From NCBI GenBank assembly GCA_902618195.1, contig CACMZO010000001.1, positions 1 through 64,000 of the forward strand: DNA of 64,000 bases, written 5' to 3'. Origin of the DNA: an uncultured SAR116 cluster alpha proteobacterium. Its GTDB lineage: Bacteria; Pseudomonadota; Alphaproteobacteria; Puniceispirillales; Marisalimonadaceae. Of the stretch, positions 58,748 through 64,000 are shown piece after piece. Position numbers and translations under genes: made by a program. The notes under the pieces are model-generated. The model saw only the letters and a list, made by a program, of their open reading frames with translations, was not told where the DNA came from and searched no databases. Position 1 is the stretch's first letter. Every line of letters starts with the position of its first letter.

Positions 58748-58756
58748 TAACTAAAT

Positions 58757-59503
58757 ATGAACTATAAAATTCCAAAAATAGAACAAACTTATCCTATTAA
58801 GCATCAAATTGATACTTTAGATTTAAGTAAGTCTTTCAATTTAATGATAAATGACCAAGCTAAAGTTATTGAAGTAATAAAAAAAAATAAAAAAAATATT
58901 TTGATCATTATTAATTTTTTGATTTCACATTTGTCGAAATTTGAGGATGCACGTTTAGTTTATTGTGGTGCTGGAACTTCAGGTAGAATTGCAGTTCAAG
59001 ATGCTGTGGAACTATATCCTACATTTGGGTGGCCAAGAAATAAGATTGAATTTATTTTAGCTGGCGGTGTTAAATCACTTCAAAGATCAATCGAAAATGC
59101 AGAAGATGATGTCTTACAAGCTAGAAAAAATTTTATAGAAAAAAAAATAAGAAAAAATGATGTTGTTATTTGTCTTGCTGCTAGTGGTAATACAAAATTT
59201 ACAAATGAAATTTTAAAAGAATGTATTAAAAATAATATTAAATCAATTGCCGTTAGTAACAATCCTAATGGTGTCATTTTAAAAAATTCTAATTTTAAAA
59301 TTGTATTAAATACTCAAGAGGAAGTAGTTGCTGGCTCAACAAGACTTAAAGCTGGAACTGCACAAAAAATTTGCTTAAATATGATATCGACAATAGTTAT
59401 GGCAAAATTAGGAAATGTTAAAAATGGAATGATGATAAATATGATACCAAGTAATGATAAGTTAAAAAAAAGAATGAACAGAATTAAAGAAATGAATGAA
59501 TAA
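58757..59503 (+). CDS. murQ: N-acetylmuramic acid 6-phosphate etherase
   Basis: MurQ splits D-lactate from MurNAc-6-phosphate to give GlcNAc-6-phosphate, the step after AnmK. The 248-residue protein has an SIS domain with VYCGAGTSGRIAVQDAVELYPTFG; E85 and E116 match the catalytic glutamates (E. coli E83 and E114), and VVAGSTRLKAGTAQK is the MurQ signature. It is about 50 residues shorter than E. coli MurQ (298): the small C-terminal helical domain is missing. The remaining fold includes all catalytic parts, so activity is likely. Confidence 0.9.
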   Translation: MNYKIPKIEQTYPIKHQIDTLDLSKSFNLMINDQAKVIEVIKKNKKNILIIINFLISHLSKFEDARLVYCGAGTSGRIAVQDAVELYPTFGWPRNKIEFILAGGVKSLQRSIENAEDDVLQARKNFIEKKIRKNDVVICLAASGNTKFTNEILKECIKNNIKSIAVSNNPNGVILKNSNFKIVLNTQEEVVAGSTRLKAGTAQKICLNMISTIVMAKLGNVKNGMMINMIPSNDKLKKRMNRIKEMNE

Positions 59504-59594
59504 TAAGTTATATTTAATAACTCCTTTAATAATGACAGGAGGTTTTGTTGAAAGATTATGGTTTTTAATGCCTACTCTAAATAAGTATCGTTGA
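59496..59594 (+). CDS. Small ORF overlapping the murQ end, possible remnant
   Basis: A 32-codon frame starts at an ATG that overlaps the murQ stop by eight bases (ATGAATAA) and ends at TGA 59594, filling the gap before the epimerase gene. The peptide (MNNKLYLITPLIMTGG start, NKYR end) is partly hydrophobic and I do not recognise it. It does not look like the lost MurQ C-terminal domain. It may be a translated leader for the next gene, a remnant of a deleted gene, or chance. Confidence 0.3.
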   Translation: MNNKLYLITPLIMTGGFVERLWFLMPTLNKYR

Positions 59595-59601
59595 TTTTTA
59601 A

Positions 59602-60612
59602 ATGAATGAAAATAAAAAAACAATTTTAGTCACTGGTTCTGCAGGATTTATTGGATTTCATGTTTCAAAATATCTTTTAATACAGGGTTGGCACGTTATT
59701 GGTATTGATGGGATTACCGATTATTACGATATTAAATTAAAAAAAGATCGACACAAAATTTTGTCAAAGTTTGACAACTTTGTAAAATACGAATTTATGT
59801 TAGAAAATTTTGATGAGTTGAAAAGTATTTGTAGTTTACACAAACCTGAAATAATAATTCACCTAGCAGCACAAGCAGGTGTTAGATTTTCAATAGAAAA
59901 TCCAAAATCTTATTTACAAGCAAATATAATTGGAACTTTTAATATTTTAGAAGTGTCTAAGTTATTTGAAATTAAACATTTATTAATCAGTTCATCTTCT
60001 TCAGTTTATGGCAACCAAGAAACAAAACCTTTGAATGAGAAAGATAATACTGACTATCCTATATCATTTTATGCAGCTTCAAAAAAATCTTGTGAAACCC
60101 TCTCTCATTCATATTCTTATACATACAAAATTCCTATAACTATATTAAGATTTTTTACAGTTTATGGACCATGGGGGAGACCTGATATGGCAATTTTTAA
60201 ATTTACTAAAAACATTTTAAATGATAAAGAAATTGAAGTTTATAATTATGGAGAAATGAAAAGAGATTTCACTTACATAGATGATATTGTTTTGGCTGTT
60301 TGCAAATTAATTAATAAAGTTCCTCTTAATGATTGTAATGACTACATGGAAAATGTTAATAATTATGTTCCTTTAAGAACTATTAATATTGGAAATTCAA
60401 AACCAGTGGAATTAAAAAATTTTATTAAACTTATTGAGAAAAATCTAAATAAAAAGTCCATAGCAAAATTTATAAAAAATCAAAAAGGTGATGTTTTATC
60501 AACTTGGGCTGATACTAGCTTATTAGAAGATATTATAAAATTTAAACCCAAAACAAGTTTAGAACAGGGAATAAAAAAATTTGTACAATGGTACCTTGAA
60601 TATTATAAATAA
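59602..60612 (+). CDS. UDP-glucuronate 4-epimerase family protein
   Basis: The 336-residue extended SDR enzyme probably interconverts UDP-glucuronate and UDP-galacturonate for surface glycans. It has ILVTGSAGFIGFHVSKYL for NAD, the YAASK catalytic motif, LRFFTVYGPWGRPDMA and the RDFTYIDDIV segment, which are typical of the LspL/CapI group rather than GalE. No good ribosome site is visible. The glycosyltransferase gene follows after 19 bases. Confidence 0.87.
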   Translation: MNENKKTILVTGSAGFIGFHVSKYLLIQGWHVIGIDGITDYYDIKLKKDRHKILSKFDNFVKYEFMLENFDELKSICSLHKPEIIIHLAAQAGVRFSIENPKSYLQANIIGTFNILEVSKLFEIKHLLISSSSSVYGNQETKPLNEKDNTDYPISFYAASKKSCETLSHSYSYTYKIPITILRFFTVYGPWGRPDMAIFKFTKNILNDKEIEVYNYGEMKRDFTYIDDIVLAVCKLINKVPLNDCNDYMENVNNYVPLRTINIGNSKPVELKNFIKLIEKNLNKKSIAKFIKNQKGDVLSTWADTSLLEDIIKFKPKTSLEQGIKKFVQWYLEYYK

Positions 60613-60631
60613 TGGGAAAAATAAAAGGTAA

Positions 60632-61921
60632 ATGAAAAAAAAAATTCTATTTATTTGTCCTTATTTTCCTCCGCATGGATCTGGTGGAGCTGAAAGAACA
60701 TCTTTGCTACATGCAGAAATTTTAATTAAAAATGGTTATGAGGTCTCTATTATTACACCTTCTTATGGTGATAAATATGAAACAAATAATTCGTTTGAAA
60801 TTATTAGATTTGATATTGGAAAAAAAATAAAACTTGGGGAACAAATTAGTTCAAGAATTTTTTATAATCCCATAATTCAAAACAAATTAAAAAAAAAAAT
60901 TCTAGAATCTTTTAATTCAAATGATTTAAAATGTATTCATGTACAACATCAATTTCTTTTAAGGGGAGCTTCATTAGCAGCAGAGAAATTAGATGTTCCT
61001 CTTATCTCTCATATTAGGGACACAGGTCTTTTTTGCAGTTTAGGGGGATGTTGTTTGATTTATGAAAAACCAGATAAAATACCATATTTAAAAAATCCGA
61101 TACAACATCACATTTGGTGTTACTTTAGAAATTGGATTAAGTTTCAAGAAATAAATAATTTATTTAATATCTCTTATGGGTTTATAAAATCTTTTATTCC
61201 TTTAACAGTTTTTTTAAACAATAGAAGTCATTTAAAAAATTCAAAAAAAATAATTTTTGCATCTAAAAATTTAAAAAAGATATATAAACAAACACTAGAA
61301 AAAAAATATTATGCGATTTTGGAATATGTTTATGCAGTTGCGAAAAAAAAGGTCAATATAAAAAATAAAAGAAATTACATTATTGATGAAATAAAAAAGA
61401 AAAATAATTCTATAATCTTGTATACTGGAAAACTTTCTAAAGGAAAAGGTTTTGAGGTTTTATTAAAGGCATTTGAAATAGTTTCAAGTAAGATGAGAAA
61501 AACTAAGTTAGTTGTATGTGGTAATGGAAACAAAAATAATATTTATAAAAATAAGAATATTATTTTTTTAGGTTTTATATCTCAGTCAGAATTAACTTAT
61601 ATTTATAAAACATGTGATTTAGTTGTTATTCCCTCAATTTGGCCGGAACCTTTGGGCTGGAGTACCATAGATGCTGCAATAAGTAAAAAACCAGTTGTTG
61701 CTTCAAAAATTGGAGGAATACCTGAGGCAGTAATAAATAAACAAACAGGTTTTTTAGTTGCAAGAAATGATTGCAAAGCTATGGCAAAAGCAATTATTTA
61801 TATTTTGAAAAATAAAAATCTTTCAAAAACTCTTGGGGAAAATGCGAATAAGTTTATTTATAAAAAATTTGGATCAGAAAGTATTTTAAAAAAATTAAAA
61901 ATAATTTACGATAATTTATGA
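60632..61921 (+). CDS. Glycosyltransferase family 4 protein
   Basis: The 429-residue GT-B enzyme begins with the strand KILFICPYFPPHGSGGAERT, typical for GT4, and has in its C-terminal domain LYTGKLSKGKGFEVLLKAFE, VVCGNGNK and VIPSIWPEPLGWSTIDAA followed by KIGGIPEAV. The middle part contains a cysteine-rich patch (GLFCSLGGCC). It is probably co-transcribed with the epimerase and may use UDP-galacturonate or UDP-glucuronate, which is inference from position. Confidence 0.85.
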   Translation: MKKKILFICPYFPPHGSGGAERTSLLHAEILIKNGYEVSIITPSYGDKYETNNSFEIIRFDIGKKIKLGEQISSRIFYNPIIQNKLKKKILESFNSNDLKCIHVQHQFLLRGASLAAEKLDVPLISHIRDTGLFCSLGGCCLIYEKPDKIPYLKNPIQHHIWCYFRNWIKFQEINNLFNISYGFIKSFIPLTVFLNNRSHLKNSKKIIFASKNLKKIYKQTLEKKYYAILEYVYAVAKKKVNIKNKRNYIIDEIKKKNNSIILYTGKLSKGKGFEVLLKAFEIVSSKMRKTKLVVCGNGNKNNIYKNKNIIFLGFISQSELTYIYKTCDLVVIPSIWPEPLGWSTIDAAISKKPVVASKIGGIPEAVINKQTGFLVARNDCKAMAKAIIYILKNKNLSKTLGENANKFIYKKFGSESILKKLKIIYDNL

Positions 61922-61937
61922 ATTTAAGAATAAAAAA

Positions 61938-63980
61938 TTAGTTTAATCTTTTAAATCCAGAAATTTTTACTGGGCCATCCAAAATATCATTAACATTTTC
62001 ACTTTCTTGAACAGTTGCAAGCTTTTTAAAGATCTTATCAAGCTTTTCATAATATTTATTAAACATTCCATCTGTATGAGTAGTAGCAACATATATACTA
62101 TTAGATGCTAATATTCCTACTTTTAACATCTCTTGAGTTAAGTATGTTTTAAACACTAAATCATTAACGTTTAAAAAGTTAAATGTTGATAAGGCTGGAA
62201 GTCCTAAAATTTCAATTTTTAAATTATGTTTCTTTGAAAGTTCTCTCCATATTTTTCTAATTTGTTTGCCTTTTTTTTCAATTATTTCCCATGATTTAGT
62301 TTTTTCCATAATATCTAAAGTTTTTAAAGCTGCTGTTGGACCTATTCTTTCAGTCCAAAACGTACTGCTAATAAAGGTTTCTTGAGCGACGTTCATAACA
62401 TCTTTTTTTCCTAGAATTGCTGTAATTGCGTAACCATTTCCAAGCGCTTTACCAAGAATTAAAATATCTGGATTTATTTTATATTTTAAATGGAGTCCAC
62501 CGAAGTTAGATCTAAATCCAGAAGTACACTCGTCAAAAATTAATAGTATGTTATTTTTATTTACTAATTTACTTAATTTTTCTAAAAAAACTTCAGTAGG
62601 AGGAAAATTTCTAAAGATTTCCATTTTTATAATTTTAATTTTTTCTTTATAGACTAAGTTCTCTAATTCCTCATAATTGTTAAAATTAAACGGAAAAATT
62701 GTTTCTTCCAAATTTCTTGGGACACCTTTAGTGTTTAACCCTGGCAACAAATGTTCGTCAAGATTTTTGTTGGATGACAAGTTTGCTGCTAAGTACCAAT
62801 CGTGCCAACCATGATAACCACAAATAGCAATTTTATCCTTCCCAGTAAAAGCTCTTGCAATTCTTACAGCTATAGCATTAGCTTCTCCTCCAGTTCTCGC
62901 ATATTTAACCATATCTGCCCATGGATGTAATTTAATTAATTTTTCTGCTAAATAAACTTCTTCTGGGCAATTAAATGTAGACATATTACCATTCTGAATT
63001 GTTTGTTTAACTGAAGCATCAACCTCATCATTGTTATATCCAAGGATATTAGTACCAATTCCCATAATGGACATATCTATGTATTTTTTCCCTTCTAAAT
63101 CCCATATCTGGCAACCTTTAGCTTTACTAAAGTATGATGGCCAAAAATTTGGTAAAAACATCTCTGGGTTTTTAGAGAGTAAAGAATTTCCATTAGGTAT
63201 AATTTTTCTGGCTCTTGTCCATAATTTTTGTCCTTCAGACATTATTTCCCCTTCATTTCTTTTTATATGTATATTTTCATTAAACAAATGTGGTTTTTTT
63301 TTCATTAGTTTTAATATATCTTGCATTTTAAAATTTAAATTTGGGTAAAAATTTTTATAAACAGAAGATATTACATTGAAATCTTCTTGTTCGTCTAATG
63401 TCCACCTTAATTTTGAAAAGTTTTCTTTATTATAAAGATTAGCTTTGGTAAAAAAATCGCTCTCTCTTATAAATTTTGTAACATGTTCACGATTTTTCTC
63501 ATTTTTGTTTTTTAAATATGATTTCTTTAAACAATCTAATTTTACAACCTCTACATCTAAACCGTCTGGGTATGTAGGTGGGTTTATATTTGAGCAATAA
63601 TCAACTTCTTTTTGAACAAATAATTTGACTGTTTTGTCAATTATTTCTGGATCAATAAGTGGGCAATCACCTGTTATTCTAATTATTGTTTTCCCATTAT
63701 ATTTCTCTGCACAATTGATATACCTTAATAAAACATTTTTTTCAGATCCTCTAAATATTTTGTAATTATACGATTTAACAGTATCAGATAAAATATCATC
63801 TAGAGGATTAGTTGATGTGGCTAAAACAATTTCATCTACAAATTTAGCTTTTTTTACTCTATTTAACAAATGTATTATGTTAGGAATATTTCTAATTTTT
63901 TTTAGCACTTTTCCAGGAAATCTTAAAGAATTCATCCTAGCTTGTATAATTGCTATTCTCAGGTTATCAACTTTAGTCAT
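61938..63980 (-). CDS. Cytidylyltransferase-class III aminotransferase fusion
   Basis: The 680-residue protein joins two enzymes. Residues 1 to about 240 are a SpsF/NeuA-type sugar nucleotidyltransferase (IAIIQARMNSLRFPGKVL, LATSTNPLDD, RITGDCPLIDPEIID). Residues 247-680 are a class III aminotransferase like glutamate-1-semialdehyde aminomutase relatives (ARTGGEANAIA, D483 in LIFDECTSGFR, PLP lysine K511 in LGKALGNGYAI). M247 begins the aminotransferase in the family manner and has AAGGGG five bases before it, so that half may also be made alone. A role in making an aminated CMP-sugar for surface glycans is likely. Confidence 0.88.
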   Translation of the reverse strand: MTKVDNLRIAIIQARMNSLRFPGKVLKKIRNIPNIIHLLNRVKKAKFVDEIVLATSTNPLDDILSDTVKSYNYKIFRGSEKNVLLRYINCAEKYNGKTIIRITGDCPLIDPEIIDKTVKLFVQKEVDYCSNINPPTYPDGLDVEVVKLDCLKKSYLKNKNEKNREHVTKFIRESDFFTKANLYNKENFSKLRWTLDEQEDFNVISSVYKNFYPNLNFKMQDILKLMKKKPHLFNENIHIKRNEGEIMSEGQKLWTRARKIIPNGNSLLSKNPEMFLPNFWPSYFSKAKGCQIWDLEGKKYIDMSIMGIGTNILGYNNDEVDASVKQTIQNGNMSTFNCPEEVYLAEKLIKLHPWADMVKYARTGGEANAIAVRIARAFTGKDKIAICGYHGWHDWYLAANLSSNKNLDEHLLPGLNTKGVPRNLEETIFPFNFNNYEELENLVYKEKIKIIKMEIFRNFPPTEVFLEKLSKLVNKNNILLIFDECTSGFRSNFGGLHLKYKINPDILILGKALGNGYAITAILGKKDVMNVAQETFISSTFWTERIGPTAALKTLDIMEKTKSWEIIEKKGKQIRKIWRELSKKHNLKIEILGLPALSTFNFLNVNDLVFKTYLTQEMLKVGILASNSIYVATTHTDGMFNKYYEKLDKIFKKLATVQESENVNDILDGPVKISGFKRLN
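63240..63253 (-). promoter_or_regulatory. Internal ribosome site and start in the fusion gene
   Basis: On the minus strand AAGGGG (63253-63248) stands five bases before an in-frame ATG (63242-63240) that opens the aminotransferase part. It is a better ribosome site than most in this window and may be the former gene start. Confidence 0.45.
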
Positions 63981-64000
63981 TGCTAATATATTTTTAAAAG

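Noticed and set aside
58731-58775. Upstream ATG of anmK inside murQ
   Set aside because: It adds 15 residues of no family resemblance and overlaps the murQ start; the ATG at 58730 fits the AnmK N terminus.
50917-64000. Cell-envelope region as a horizontally acquired island
   Set aside because: Base composition looks the same as the rest, and no integrase, tRNA border or repeats were found; transfer remains possible but unsupported.

Overview
The window is an AT-rich (roughly 30 % GC by eye), tightly packed stretch of bacterial chromosome with about 52 protein genes, almost no spacer DNA, and no rRNA, tRNA, CRISPR array, transposase or phage gene that I can recognise. Gene content and order (dapF-mtaB-ftsY, ffh-rpsP-rimM-trmD-rplS-leuCDB-asd, sdhCDAB-zapE-mdh-sucCDAB-lpd) are those of Alphaproteobacteria. 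The low GC, minimal spacers and many overlapping gene ends suggest a streamlined free-living marine lineage such as SAR11, HIMB59 or AEGEAN-169. That placement is inference from style, not from a phylogeny.

Layout. 1-377: spacer with decayed reading frames. 378-4175: xth, dapF, mtaB, ftsY. 4196-12061: from a promoter before ffh, the SRP/ribosome/tRNA-modification block runs into leucine biosynthesis and asd. 12077-26271: an EamA transporter, then an uninterrupted TCA block coding succinate dehydrogenase, ZapE, malate dehydrogenase, succinyl-CoA ligase and the 2-oxoglutarate dehydrogenase complex. 26268-33245: small catabolic, transport and stress genes (SMR pump, class II aldolase, two-domain dehydrogenase, HtpG, MFS, VOC, acyl-CoA dehydrogenase). 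33246-37584: a four-gene GldA/F/G-DUF4340 ABC module on the minus strand. 37655-47755: amidase, alanine aminotransferase, FAD oxidoreductase, gamma-glutamyltransferase-like enzyme, pyrE, an exporter, a TcuA-like flavoprotein and a 2-hydroxyacid dehydrogenase. 47739-63980: a cell-envelope region with glycosyltransferases, a WaaL-type ligase, AmpG, a YkuD enzyme, a membrane pyrophosphatase, an amino-sugar/muropeptide salvage cluster (GH84, PIG-L, AnmK, MurQ), a UDP-glucuronate epimerase and a cytidylyltransferase-aminotransferase fusion.

Two points stand out. (1) The dihydrolipoyl succinyltransferase (sucB) has its E3-binding domain in front of the lipoyl domain instead of between lipoyl and catalytic domains, and a good ribosome site with ATG sits exactly at the lipoyl domain, so a form lacking the E3-binding domain could also be made. 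(2) AmpG, a signal-less YkuD protein, a signal-less GH84 beta-N-acetylglucosaminidase, a PIG-L deacetylase, AnmK and MurQ within 9 kb look like a cytoplasmic peptidoglycan-recycling route in which GH84 could take the place of the usual GH3 enzyme NagZ. Several genes of this region and the gamma-glutamyltransferase gene have -10 boxes so close to the start codon that their mRNAs should be leaderless or nearly so.
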